DNA of 64,000 nt from Fomes fomentarius (lineage: Eukaryota > Basidiomycota > Agaricomycetes > Polyporales > Polyporaceae). Below are positions 47,007 through 59,492 of this stretch, one piece after another (position 1 is the first letter of the stretch; the number at the start of each line of letters is the position of its first letter). Made by a program: the position numbers and the translations under genes. The notes under the pieces are model-generated. The model saw only the letters and a program-made list of their open reading frames with translations. It did not search any database and was not told where the DNA came from. The stretch lies in the NCBI GenBank assembly GCA_022606135.1, contig JABYQN010000004.1, positions 2,480,001-2,544,000 of the forward strand. The letters run 5' to 3'.

Positions 47007-49156
47007 ATGTCCTTTCCCCTCGTCCTTCCCCAAGTCCCTTCGCTGGACAATACATTTGGGGCCGTCCTCATTGGGACAATCATCGGTGCCATGTACGACT
47101 GTGCTTCCGCTTCCATGCATGAACTCCACTGACAGGACCTCACAGCCTTTATGGCTTGACGAGCCACCAGACATATCGGTATTACCGCCTGTACCCTACG
47201 GATCCGCGCTTACTGAAGCTTATGGTGAGTTACCGGCTTTGCGCTTCTTTATCTTATGTTGACTCCACTGTAGGTCTTGGTACTGTGGTAAGACACACAA
47301 CAATCCCCAAGGCTGTATGCTCACACGAAGATACAAGGGGTCTTGATACGTTCCACACGGTGTTATCACTGCATGTCTGGTGAGGATAGGCTTGAGGTCT
47401 ATTTCGAGTGGACTTACAAGCCAACTAGTTACTTCTACCTCATATCCAACTATTTGAATCCGGAGAGACTCCTATCTGGCGTATGGTATGTCACATCTTC
47501 TCTATACTATTTCTACACGACTTGACGCGCCACTTCGTTCAAGGTCTATGAGGGTATGTGTCTTTTGGCCGTATGGCTACAGACTCCTGACGTAGATCTC
47601 TTCCGCAGCTGACGGTAATCACAACGGTGATGCGATCCTGACTTCCCTCCTCGAGGACGGTGCTGACGAGGATGTATACTGATAGGGAGCCGTCATCGCG
47701 CTGACGCACATGTGAGCATGTCTCTCTGAGCGCCGCCGGTATATCTGTCTGACATGTTGAGCCATAGCTTCTTCGCCCGTCGGATATTCCTGAGTAGGTT
47801 CCGACATCCGTTTGTGCCGTCTCATCGTCTGAACCAGCAGTCCTTTAGTCGGTAACCGGAATATCTACCTCATGATTGTGATTGTGAGTAGCTTGTCTCC
47901 TCGCACACAGGCAAGGCTGACCATCAGTGCGAAGGGGCTCTTGTTGTTGACGGAGACTGGTGAGTCTCCTAGCTACCTCCTTGAACCATAGGGCTGATAT
48001 GCGACCGCCACAGGTTTCTGTCTTGGTACGTCCGATTGAGTATCTTCCACTTCTATTTTGGACTGTAAACCGCACTCCCAGCTGCCACGGTTGAGACGTA
48101 AGTATCTCGTCTCACTTTGTCGTTCGTGGGCTAACAGGCAGCTCTAGCTTCATCGCTATCACGTTCGAGGCCTATACCGAACATTTCAAGGCATGAAACT
48201 AAGCTGTTGGATCGATACGGATACTGATTATGCCAGTCATGCAGTGGATCATTCCCTGCTCGCTGGGCACGGCTGTAGTGATCGATGCGGTGACCACAAG
48301 TACGCTCACGTACTACCTGCATCAATGCCGTACTGGTTTCAAGAGGTATGTCTAGGCTTTCGCTCATCGAATTGCTACCGACACACACTCCAGGACTGAC
48401 TCACTCATTGACATCCTGATGGTCTATACCATCAACACTGGTGGGTGTGCGGTGCCCGTCATGATTTTGTCCGCAGCTGACATGATACATTGTAACACAG
48501 GTCTTTTGACTGGGTAGGATACGTCTGATGGCTGGATCATCAGATTTGCTGAAAAGATTTAGGTTGCTCAATTTGGCGGCTATGCTTGCGGTCAGTAAAT
48601 ATCCCTCTCTCAGGCGATTAGCTGTTGTGACAGTCTTGTATCAGGCGACATTCTCTCCAAGAACTCTCATCTATTATGGCATAGATATTGCGTCGTCTAA
48701 GAGTCAGTGGTTTCACCCCTAGGCTCCTCCGCCAAGTGCTGACGTCCCGCGATCGCAGTGTACGCCAACTCACTCCTGGCTGTGTGAGTAGGGCCGGAAT
48801 CGCTCCATAATGAACCTCAAGCTGATAACCCCTCAGGCTCAATGCGCGCCGTTCTCTGTTAGATCGAGGAGTGGAAGGTTTCGAAACAGGATCATTCGGC
48901 CTCAAGGTCTACGAACTCAACGCAAAGGAGGACAAGTTCCCGGCCAAGGCACCCGTGAGTGGGCCAGGCACTATCCAGTTTGTGACCCCTGCGGCTCAAT
49001 GCAGTGGTTCAGCAGCCTCAAGCGAACCATCCAACTGTCATCGACGTGCGAGTCACACATGAAATGTTCCAGGATCTGGAAGATACCGAACAATATGTGT
49101 CTGATCAGTCTGAGAAGGCATCGTCGATGACTGCCCAGCACGGTTCGCGCATCTGA
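47007..49156 (+). CDS. DUF6534-type integral membrane protein, copy G
   Basis: The ATG at 47007-47009 starts MSFPLVLPQVPSLDNTFGAV then LIGTIIGA, interrupted by an intron at about 47091-47145. Exon 2 reads LYGLTSHQTYRYYRLYPTDP (about 47152-47211) and ends KLM at a GTGAGT. Then come DTFHTVLSLHVW (about 47347-47382), YFYLISNYLNPERLLSGVW (about 47430-47486) and several membrane exons. The C-terminal exon LNARRSLLDRGVEGFETGSF (about 48838-48897) runs to FPAKAP and joins across a 57-base intron (48955-49011) to QPQANHPTVIDVRVTHEMF. The TGA is at 49154-49156. Ending this way gives the acidic tail seen in copies A and E; an unspliced reading stops earlier at 49062. No lesion seen. Function unknown. 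Confidence 0.75.
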
Positions 49157-50928
49157 TGAACACTGGTATTTGAACTCTTCACGCCCAATGTCTTTACCTG
49201 TACCGGCTGTCGGCCTCCGCTTTCCGACCTGCACGCCGCACTGTGTCTCCTTGTAGCGCGGTCTTACTATCACTATCAATGTATGACACTGCAGGACCTT
49301 CCTCGTGTCCACCCCGCCACTCTTTATGTTCTGATTTTGTGCACTCGTCGTCGAACGTCGAGCTGAGTGTATGCAATTTGTATCTCTCGCAAACTGCGTA
49401 TTTGCATCTCTACCCCTCGACTAGTGCACCGACCACGGGACCGTTGATCGTATATCATGCCCTTATGAATGTCTAACGACTCCATGTCCAAGCCTCAACG
49501 ATATTGATATTGTCACGAAACTATTTATGGAGGGATGTGTTGTCAGAGCACGTAGCTACCGACTGGTCCGTATCAGTCGCTGAGTGGATTGCATCCGCCG
49601 GCCGCTCGTCGGAGTCCGGTGTTACTTACTCCGCGTCGGGCGGCGTTTTTGCGCCGGTGTCACCATCACCGCTGTCAGAATGTCTGTTGCGAAAGGACGG
49701 ACCCGCGCACACGTACTTTCCGGATCTCGGGGTCGGGCCTTCAGGACTCTCGTATTGGTCAATGGCAGTTCTGACGCGGGTCGAGCATGCGATGCGCGTG
49801 TGCTAGGTCGTAGACCCGGCGCCTGATATGTGGGATGGGCGCACAGCCTTGCGAGGTCTGGGACCCTGGATGTCAGGGGATCGCGCTAAAGAGGAGAGCT
49901 TCCATTTTGTTGTCGGCGAACAAGTTGAAATTCAACCGCGGGGCGCCGGTAGCCGAGGTCGGAGTTGGGGACTCCCAGTCAACGCCCACAGGAACAAATA
50001 GAGCCAAATGTTATATCTCCCCGGTCGGCTGGAGCCTCCCTCAGGTCTCGCCGGCGGCACGATGACTTCTTACCTTACGGAACAGGTTCTTGGGCGGCCT
50101 CGCTAGTTATTGTCGCTTGTCGTGTTGTCACTACGATTCTCATACGCCTACTGTCACGAGCACGGGCGCGCGTCGGTAAGCAAGCTCTAGCTGAGTGCTC
50201 GCTGTCTTCTGTGACCGCCCCAGTTGATGCGTGCCAGCAACCCACTCTCATACGCCCACAAACGAGTGTGGAGCGGCACTCACGTCGTCCGGCATGCGTG
50301 GTTCTCCGGCATGATATCGCACAATTTGAGATGTCACGGTACAGCCTATCAGGAGAAGAGTGTGACGAATCATGATGTGCGGTAAAAAATTTATACACCC
50401 GACAGCGCTATCTGACCAAAACTGCGCGAATTGACGCCAAAGTTGAAGGCTCAAGCGAACACATTTTGAGAGAGAAAGTTTTCTGAATTCCCGCCTCCGC
50501 TGCGTACTCAGCCTCCTCCTTTACATATGCTACATGTGTTAAAATGGGGCGTGTAGCACCCTCTGGGATGTTTTTTTTTTCGCGCTAGTGTACATGGTGT
50601 ACAACTCGTCCGTTCTCAAGGTATACGGCCAGAACCGGACCATTCTAGCAGTTCACCACAGCGCGCTATGTGACGCCGCAAATTTCTTCATGCCTGTCCG
50701 CGTAGCTCGAGCTTATCGATCTCGGGGCCGTTCATGTTGGGCGTTGATGCATAGAATATGCTTTGAGGCACATAGTGCAGCGCTCGCTATCGAGTGGCAT
50801 ACCAATCATAGCTCCAGATTCATGGACGGGAGGGCACAGAGCTAGTTGAATGACTCTATGGAATAATTACTGTCGAAGTAGGGTCATGGTACGCTTTGTT
50901 TGTAAGTTGTGTATAAATTCGGAATGAA
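49157..50928. other. Convergent spacer between copy G and the ICMT gene
   Basis: About 1.8 kb with several open frames (for example 49504-49806 and 50588-50845) but no motif I recognise. A run of ten T lies near 50571-50580. Confidence 0.4.
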
Positions 50929-51693
50929 TCAGTACAGCAGAGGAAATAAACGGTATGGTACTTCCTCTTTGTACCGTGACCAGGCGTCACCAAAGTGGTA
51001 GTGGAGCTGGGCGTCTTCGACGAAGCACCGTCGCAAGAGGGACAGCGGGACGAAGAGAACACAAAACCACCAGACGTAGATCAGGAAGCCAGCCGGGGTG
51101 GACACGATATCGCAAGTGGACACGTATCCCCCAGGGCCAAAGTGGATGAATTGGACGCCGAGGAGGAGGAAGACCACCCCAGTGTATGAAGGATGACGCG
51201 TGTATGCGTAAGGGCCCGACGTAATAAGTCGGTGTTCCTCAGTTATGGCCACCTCAAATGTGAAGAGGGCTCCTAGGCTGCGGAAGGACCAGAGGCGGAG
51301 AATAGCCCCAAGACCCACAAGAGCCACTCCTGCGATGAAGCGTAGGGAGTAGCTTGTGAGGGAGGCGGCGACAGCTGGGCCTGCTGGGCAGACGTATGGA
51401 ACCACATGTCCGAGCCGAGGAAGAGATGAGAGAGCTATTACTGTGACAGTGTAGTAGGAGAAGGCGGCCGTTAAAACCGTCTGCGTATCCTCCATCAGCT
51501 ACGTGATGCCCATGATCCCTGATGACGTTGGTAACGGGCGTACCACAGCGAAGTATGCAAGTCCCCGAATTATGTATTCGATGGGCTGGCCTTGGTACAG
51601 GACGATCGCTCTCTTGACAGGAGGTTGGGGAGGTTTGATAGTAACTCCGAGAAGAATGCCGCACAGGATAAGAAGGGATTCCTTGAGCACCAT
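50929..51693 (-). CDS. Isoprenylcysteine carboxyl methyltransferase (ICMT)-family protein
   Basis: A membrane methyltransferase family that in its best-known form methylates the C-terminal prenylcysteine of CaaX proteins with S-adenosylmethionine in the ER. Two exons: 51544-51693 (50 codons from the ATG at 51691-51693) and 50929-51498, joined by a 45-base intron with GTACG and CACGTAG borders; total 239 residues. Motifs: membrane segment FIAGVALVGLGAILRLW; FTFEVAITEEHRLITSGPY; the SAM-site signature TRHPSYTG; and the C-terminal FVEDAQLHYHFGDAWSRYKE, which contains the E-x(n)-L-x(n)-F-G-x(n)-Y pattern of the family. The frame is fully intact. Fungal genomes often have several such paralogues with unknown, perhaps small-molecule, substrates, so canonical CaaX activity is not assured. 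A decayed relative lies at 14790-15170. Confidence 0.9.
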
Positions 51694-52188
51694 CGTACAG
51701 AAATATTGCTAGACACTTTTGGGCTCGAGCTGCGAATCAAGTGCCCTAGCTAGGCTTCTGCATGAGATACTGGACTTTGAAGGTTTGGCAACGATATGAC
51801 CTACTAGGACTAAATCTTCAAGGTTATAGGACGTGCAGCATGACGAGGGGTGAGGTTGTTCTGTGTCGCCCGTCGGCTCCGATGTTGAGCTTATAACCAC
51901 TCAATCGCTAGGCGGCGAAAGCGGAGGCTGTGATCAATCCTCCGCATTATGCCATCATGGCAGGCTGGTGAGGTCCTCCTGAGTATCTCAGAGCCTCGTT
52001 TTACCTAAGAAACCCTTGGTGTATGACAGGAGCCGCCGTGCAACTAGGAGGAGGCTAGTCATGATTGACAGGGTCTTGGCATCTTATGTTGACCCCTTGA
52101 ACTCAGCCTGGAAGCGCTGCCAAAGTAGCGCTGTCCCCGATACAATGAAAGTCATTCAATATGAATTATGAGTGAAGACTAGGCACAC

Positions 52189-52218
52189 TCTCCATGAGCA
52201 TGATCATGCTCATGGAGA
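52189..52218. repeat. Perfect 30-bp palindrome
   Basis: Starts TCTCCATGAGCATGA and continues with its exact reverse complement, with no spacer. All 15 pairs match. It could form a cruciform or be a dyad binding site; its role is unknown. Confidence 0.95.
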
Positions 52219-52639
52219 TTAGGACACTTATGCTTATCCTCAGCGTCCAGTGACCACAAGCGCATAGAGGGTCTCGTCCTCTTCTCAGCCTCAGTGATAC
52301 GGTTCCTCACAGGATACCCTTTCTTTCTACCTTGATTTGCAACGAACAGGCCTAGACTGTCTTCTTCATGGCAAGCAATCATCTATGTGACTCTGCAATG
52401 ACTGTATCGCGATTGCGATGGTGTCCACTATGCATGCGCTCTCGCATCGATATCGAGGGGCATCATTCATGAATACTTCCCATGCCGACATACCTCGGCA
52501 AGATGCTATCCTAGGTAACTCGGAGCGCGCTCATAAGATCAACCATGAGGCACTGAGTGTCTCCGATTCGTGTCTCACCTGAGCGCAGAATGATATTGAG
52601 AGTACACACATTGCGTGTCATAATCAGATGGGTTCAATC

Positions 52640-53170
52640 CAGGGCTGACAGCCCCTAACACCACCATCTATACTATCACTGTAGTGAATTGCAAGCGCGA
52701 GAATTGTCCTTGGGCATCACTATAACGAGAGATCGATCGAAGCCGCCCAAGAAACGAACGCACCTGCGCTCAACGTCAAGGTTCTATCAGACGCTTGATC
52801 CAATAATACAATTGTGCCACTGAGCAATCTTGCGGAAGGATCGCGCTCGCAGGGCGCGCCCGCACAACAAACTCTACCCTGTAATTGGTCACTTGTTTTG
52901 CATTGGGCAGTGTCTGTGACGGTATCTTGCGATGATATAGAAGGCGCTGGTAGGCCTTCTCTGAGTTTCTCGATGGTTCCGCTCGAGTGGTCACGAGAGT
53001 CGTGCGTATAAAGGCGGGATGGCTCTGTGTAAGCATCCGTCACCATAAGTCGAGAGGTGAAAGCTTTCCTACTTGTTGCTTATCTGCTACCTCTATCAGA
53101 GTCGCTCCGAGAGTGTTGTCTAGGGTAGCTGGACCACACTCTCGAAGCTACTTTGGTACTGTTAGAGCTG
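52640..53170 (-). pseudogene. Probable DUF6534 relic
   Basis: On the minus strand at about 53134-53085 the sequence reads GPATLDNTLGATLIE, matching the N-terminal family block (P-x-LDNTxGAxLIG), followed by a GTAGCA donor-like site. There is no ATG ahead of it; a TAG stops the frame upstream. Farther down, near 52888-52874, VTNYR could be what is left of the YHYLVTNY hallmark. Everything between is degenerate. The call rests mainly on the first block. Confidence 0.45.
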
Positions 53171-54090
53171 CCATACGCCGAAATCTTTGACGCACGGAGC
53201 TCACAAGATAATGGCCAATAGGTAGTCTTGAAGCAATCGTACGCATTGCGTAGCATATGAAGAGTCGGAGCTGATAGAGCCCATTCCAGCAGGCTGGACG
53301 TAGTGGTATAGATAGTTCACAAGGTTGTAGTACCGGGGGAACTCCGCATCGTCGAGGTCTAGATGATGGCCCACCGTTTGTGATAGTAGTAGCCATTGCG
53401 GAGAGATCGAGAATCAATGACAAGCCAGTAGTCCAGTACTATGCATTGGAGCCAAGACAGAGGATGTGGCAGCGATGGTAAGAGTCGGAGTCACAGTCGA
53501 CGACGACGAAGGACGGACCCTGCAATCCTAGGCGTGGGAACATGCGGCCCTCCCGAGACTCGGAGTGGCACTCATCGCCTCCTGACATACTCTACCTGCT
53601 TTCCGTCGTCGTCAAATCAGTCCGAACGATCAGACTCAAGGTGAATATGAGAGGGGGGCAAGTAGAACATGTGCAGGGATTACTGAGAAACCTCAGGCTT
53701 ATGTATTGATACACCATCATTCGACTCGACGGAGTAACTGTGGAAGACGACGCAAGGAAACGCTTGCTCTTCTTCAATTTTATGAGATGAAATGGTAAGT
53801 GATTTTTCCCGGGGCTCTGTATGCAGTCAAAGAGAACTGCGGCTACACACAGTGCAAGCCCCAGGGGGTGGGACTGCTACTTGCTGGATACGGCATGGGA
53901 AGCGGATGTGCGCTACAAAGTTCACATTGTATTTGACCAATGCTGCATTAGGCTCAATACGTCCCCGCTAAAACCCAAATTGCGTTGGACTTTACATCAA
54001 GTTCTTTACGGTGTCGCAAAAGGAAACATTGCATCATATTCCTGTCCCGGGCCAGCAGTGTGAACCTTGCCCTCCCGTCCGTCACTGGAT

Positions 54091-56317
54091 CTAATTTGCC
54101 ATATATGTACAGCTTGCGTGTAAATGCTTCATCTCAAACGAATTCATGGCCTCTTTTGAAGAGCTTTCTTCCATGCCCGAGGACTGTCGCAATCCTACCA
54201 CCGGGATCGCAGAATTGCGTGGTTGAATGTCGATGACGGTGCCTGGATTACCGTCCCACAGCGCCGGGCCGTGTACGTTGCCGTCACAGCTGCGCAGCTG
54301 TTGAGAAGCGATGGGCCTGGTAGTGCTTAGCAGAACACGCATGCCAAACGCGCCGAAGTCGTCTGATCTTGGAGACCCTAGCACATCCCTGAGCACGCTG
54401 CGGGAGTTCAACCTATAATAAGGAGCTCATATGCATCAGATATTCAGTCAAATATATGCACCGGTGAATGCACAACGCACACAGAAAGGACGGAGATTGC
54501 GTATGCTAACGATTACAGAATCTGTGGGTCAGTAGTGGCTGAACGAGCGAGATAGTTCATCCTCACATTTGGTAGCAGGGATGCTGACCGCGACGTAGAC
54601 CAAGGTCTCCGGTTGTACCAGTGCCTGTAGCGAAGATGTAGAATCAGAGCAAGTTGGTAGAGATAAAGGAAGCTGTACGTACAAAGATAAATCCGAAGAA
54701 ACTTAGGGTACTGCGCAATGCGAGATGAGCAGACAGGCCTCTGGACAGTACATAGATCAAGCTACCTTGTCAGCAGTCCTGTATCAAAGTCAGCGCATAT
54801 TCCCATGATTGGTGGCTGTTGCCTACCCGTATTGATAGTGTAGACGGTCAGGATGCTCAACACAGAGTCAGTTCTTGAGGGATATCCATACAATCAGCAC
54901 TGACCCTCGGGATGAGACGCGATACACTCACTGTTTATACCCTGTGCGGTTACTCCTCAAGTATATGATCAAGGTGGTGGTGAGCATTATATCTGTTGCT
55001 ACAGCGCTTCCAAATATCCCTGACAGGATCCACTAGACGTAGTGGAGTGAGACATTGACTTATGCACACGCAAGTGTTACTCGTACTGTGAAGCGACGCC
55101 ATCTGATAAGAGTGACCTGTACAAATCTTCGATGATATGAGTGCCAGCCCTCTCGCAAGATAAGCAAGCGAGGTACTCACGTCTCTATCGTGCCAGCTGT
55201 AGTCCTCAATTCAGCAGTCAAAGACAATGTTACCTAAGTAACAACTTGCCTATGCAGAAGGCTATGAATTAATGATCATCAATACTCTTTCCGATCGTCT
55301 ACTTCTGAGTAGGGGCTGGAACTCTACCTGAGGTGCACAGCATAGCTACTACCTACTATACAGTCAGGCATTACAAAATGATGCGAACGGGATGGGATTG
55401 CTCACCGACATTATAGGGATCCAGATATGCAGCCATCCGCTCGTTGATCGCACTAGATCTGTTGTATGATCCTGTTCGTAATGGGCTTTGGAAACTACTC
55501 ACGCATATACACGCGTCTGGCGTAGAAGCTACACAGAATCAATGACCAGGGTAGTAGGATATTGTATGAGCGTACGTTTGCATCACCATCATCATGAAGC
55601 TCTGCGGTATTGATATTAGTCAAATTGAATGTTCATGACCCCCACAGACGGTACCAGTAAAGGCTCACCGTTGTTGGTATCAAAAGCTTCATCAGCCGGG
55701 ATCATAAGTTGATTTGGGAGCATCTCGCGGGATGTAGACGTACCCTTATGGACCTTCTATACGATGAGATTGGCTACTGGCACTTGTATACAATTTGCTC
55801 ACCAGACACCAGTCAAAAGCCCAAACGGGTTGAAGTAGTTCACGATGAGGTAGTGGTAACTGTACCATCTCATGACTTCAAGCGCTGACTATACTTCACG
55901 ATAACGTACTTGATGTGAAAGCACTCCACTGTGTGTAGAGTATCTGTAAGACTGGAGAAGGAGTCAATGCCAAATATGACAAGCAGTGCCAGACACTGTA
56001 CGAGACTAACAATAGAAGAAACACCTTTAAGCTTGATCAGGAAGCGAGGCAACAGATATTCGGAGTGACAGGTACGCACTGTAGCTTTAAGGAATCGTGG
56101 ATCGCCGGGGTACATCCGAAAGTACCGAAAGGTCTGATGCACAGTCAACCCGTATAGCCTGGCAATTGGTATAAAAAACCGTCACTCCAAAAGACCAGTA
56201 ACACACGTACATTAGCCCAATGAAGCTTCCGATGAGGACTGCGCCAAAGGTTTCATGAATCGATGGTAGTGCTTCTCGAGGCAAAATAGGAGCTAGATGA
56301 GGTGTAGGAGCAGACAT
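54091..56317 (-). CDS. DUF6534-type integral membrane protein, copy F (inverted twin of C)
   Basis: The ATG at 56315-56317 starts MSAPTPHLAPILPREALPS, and the exon ends IHETFGAVLIGSFIGLM. The order of blocks copies C: LTVHQTFRYFRMYPGD (about 56148-56100), SLTDTLHTVECFHI (about 55965-55915), and YHYLIVNYFNPFGLL-like at about 55860-55815. TGYK, TDSVLSI-like and YTINTG blocks lie near 54950-54830, then LNSRSVLRDVLGSPRSDD (about 54410-54355) and the tail to the stop 54091-54093. Intron sequence near 55150-55320 is also closely shared with C (31860-32060). The frame is open at the spot where C has a TAA, so F may be the better-preserved copy. Function unknown. Confidence 0.72.
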
Positions 56318-57250
56318 GTCAGTTTCAATCTGCTTGGTGAACGAACACGCACAACAGGGAAGAAAACCTGGGAAGAGTTCGCGGGTAATATACTCATCAC
56401 GCTCGAAAGAGAGGGCGCTGGGCGCCACTCATAGAAGCCAAAGTGCGAGCAAGGGAAGACATGGTGAATTTTATGTAACAAGGCATCAGCGAACATGTTT
56501 GGCGAGAACATCATTCGCCCACTTGGCTTGTGTTGCAAATTTGATAATTGGGCGAGGCGCCCTCAACTACCACCCGCGCTCTTGAACGGAACAGATGGGA
56601 GCCACAGAAAGATGACGTGGAGAAGTCCGCGTCAATACGTTACACTGAGAACCCTTCAGTCTCCGCGTTCTGATGCGCTCATCTGTCGCCAGCGATAAGA
56701 TCGTATCACGGAGTCACCGGTGAGCGTTGAACGTTCCTTGTAATGCAATGCTTCTCAATGTTTACATCTGGGCGAGCCGACTGTCCAAGGGCTGTTGCCA
56801 TAGTCAGCGAATCGCACCCTCGGACTTGTCCAACAATACTCTTCGTTGACGGAAAATGTAGAGAACATCTATGGCACTGCGTGAACAGTGATGACTTCTA
56901 TCATCTGAGATGATACTACTGATCAATGTGCTCGTAGCTGCCCTCGGTGCGTGGCCGTCTTCCTCTAGTCTCTCATTATAGAGTCATCGCCTGATCAGTT
57001 CCCGGTCGCGAAGTGACTCGCCTCCCGCGGTAATATGAAGTCCTACCGATTGTCTTGTGTTGAGTTGTCGAGTTCTGCGGCATATTCTGAGCTAATCATG
57101 AATGACACAAGTCAATGATGACAGATAATTGTACATACACAACGCTGCACGCTACATAGCAATCGGTGAGTTGATACTACACACAAGGGACTTCAATAGG
57201 TCACCAACCCCTGCATCTATATACGACCGTCGTAGAATGCCCCAATCAAC
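56318..57250. other. Spacer between copies F and H
   Basis: This holds the 5' region of F. No gene recognised. Confidence 0.4.
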
Positions 57251-59492
57251 TCACTTCTGGTCAGACCCCTCGAGATCCCGGCTGTTGTCTTCCACGGCAG
57301 TGTCACGCACAAGATCCTTCTTGACTGAGACTTCGAGTTCCACAGATTCGGTCGCCGCTGAGGGGTTCATCTAGCATAGTCACATCGGAGAGCTTGTTAG
57401 AAAGCTTGACAGAACATATATGCTAGAAGATCTTACAGCATACAAGGTCATGCGTAGCTGGCGAGGAGACACTCGTTCGCTGTCTCTGCCCAAACTGACC
57501 GGCACTTCGGGAGTCATGCCAAAGCCGTCGCCGAACGGAGACACTTCCACGAACAGGCCCGCGCATTTATCCTTCAGGGATTTCCGAGAATTCAGGCTTT
57601 GAACGCAAGATGAGTGATACGTTCACAGAATTCTGTAGTCGATTACTCACGCAGCCAACAACGTATTTGCATACACTAAGAATCGCACATCAGCGCCTGT
57701 TTCGTGCTGTGTTGGGAGACGTACGCTTAACGCAAGGTATGCCGATTCCGATGTAGATGAGATCACCGGGACAGATGAAAGCCTAATGACAAGAAAAATG
57801 AGTCAATGTTAACAGCGATTATACTGCGGAGGAGCTCACAAAGAACAGAGATAAGAGATTGAGTATGCTGGAGAGCCAATGAGAGAGATATCGTCACGGA
57901 GCTCTATGAACGATTGCTTACCCCGTCAACAGACCTGCCGCGTAATTTAGTGTGAAGTGCACAATAACCAATGATAAGAGCGCCCACCTGTATTGATTGA
58001 ATACAGTATCATAACTTCGAGCATGGAGTCCGTGCTGTGATGAGGAATCAGTCGGATGAAACTTGGGTCGCTCTGAGATTTCTCGAACCTTTTCATACCA
58101 GTGCGGCTTCGCCGAAGCAGATGTATGAGTGTAACAGTCAACAGAAGGTCTGCGGATACCGCCATGGTTGAACCTGTGGAGACGAGCCACTACATCTTTC
58201 ATGAACATCGTGTTGTGCTCGGACCATGCAGGAGGAGGCACTGACCGTGACATGTTTGAACCCTGCAAAAGTAGGTATAATAAACCTGGAGAAAAATTCA
58301 GCCATTATTCCTCTGGTGGGCATAGGTGGCCCATACGTACGCCTCTGCTGTTGCAGCTAGGATTACACTGACGTCAGGCGATTATCATCTGACTAGTCGG
58401 AGACTTACCACAAAAGAATCCTGCATATCCCACCATCAGTATAATCCATCCCAAAGGGAAGGAACGAAAACACTTGCCTAGCTCAAGTAGACATAATATA
58501 CTCTACACGGCAAGGTATGGCTTGTAAATGTAAACTGTTCAATGGAATGACTCAGACTCACTGCTACGCCTACAACGATCCTATAGCCGCGACCAACTGG
58601 TGGAATATGTGAGTGTCGGACAAGAAGTACTCATCCTCCTGAGCATGATACTCACAGACGTAGACACGGCGAGCGAAGAAGCTGTCAGAATGCATAAGAT
58701 CCTAAGCAACTCTCGGAAAATAGACTGAGATCAACCTTTGGCTTGTCGTCATCATGATACCCTATACGAGATGCTATGCATGAGCTAGGATCTACAGTCG
58801 AGTACATGATTTACACACAGATCCCAGAGGAAAGATCTTCGAAAACAAGAGTATAAGTCATGATGAAGGACATATAAGGAGGAACTCGAACATTGAGAGA
58901 CCTAGGAGACGCATAGTAAGTCCATGGCGATATCCGAGCATCGACGATCTGACTCACCAGATGCCTCGCAAGAGATTCATGGGATGGAAGTACTGGGTAA
59001 CGAGGTAGTGATAGCTGAGATATCTCAGATGATATCTGAAGAAATCCTGGTAGCATCAGTGAGGCTTACCACACGTGCAAACTCAGCATAGAAGTGAACG
59101 TCTCCAGAATTCTGTATAATCTTCCTTGAGCCAAACTCCATATCATGTTACGGGACATGATACTTACAATACTGTTATCACCTAGGGTCAAGTCAGTCGA
59201 AGGAGACAAAGGATCGACAATCAGACGCACCAAGCCTTTCAGAATGGCCGAGTCGCCGGGGTATATCTGGAAATATCGATACGACTGATGAAGAGTCAAC
59301 CCATACAGGCTAAGAACGCAACTGTGAGTTGAAACTTGAGACATATCGATACGAGTCGAAAACTGACATGAAACCAAGGAAGGTCCCAAGGAGCACGGCC
59401 CCGAATGTGTTGTCCAGAGGGGGGACATCTGGTAACATGAAGAGCGGGTTAGGCGTTGAAGCGTTCTGTGGCTCCATCATAGCAGCTCGCAT
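57251..59492 (-). CDS. DUF6534-type integral membrane protein, copy H
   Basis: I use the first ATG of the open exon (59490-59492); two more ATGs at 59480 and 59477 (MMEPQNAST) are equally possible. The exon ends DNTFGAVLLGTFLGFM; exon 2 (about 59310-59240) reads LYGLTLHQSYRYFQIYPGDS. Next come ETFTSMLSLHVW (about 59110-59075), YHYLVTQYFHPMNLLRGIW (about 59010-58955), then a clear membrane exon AVSADLLLTVTLIHLLRRSR then TGMKR (about 58165-58090), and TDSMLEVMILYSINTG at about 58035-57990. LNSRKSLKDKCAGLFVEV is at about 57595-57540, and the last exon ESVELEVSVKKDLVRDTAVE runs to the TGA at 57251-57253. All family landmarks are present; frame preserved where checked. Confidence 0.75.

Larger units (their letters stand above)
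51694..54090. other. Spacer holding a DUF6534 relic and a 30-bp palindrome
   Basis: Apart from the two items listed separately, I see no gene. Open frames at 53441-53644 and 53821-54063 have no motif. Confidence 0.4.

Noticed and set aside
50588..50845. Possible DUF6533/DUF6534 fragment (LKVYGQNRTI)
   Set aside because: One short resemblance only, with no second landmark nearby.
51503..51712. Plus-strand 69-codon frame
   Set aside because: Antisense to exon 1 of the intact ICMT gene.
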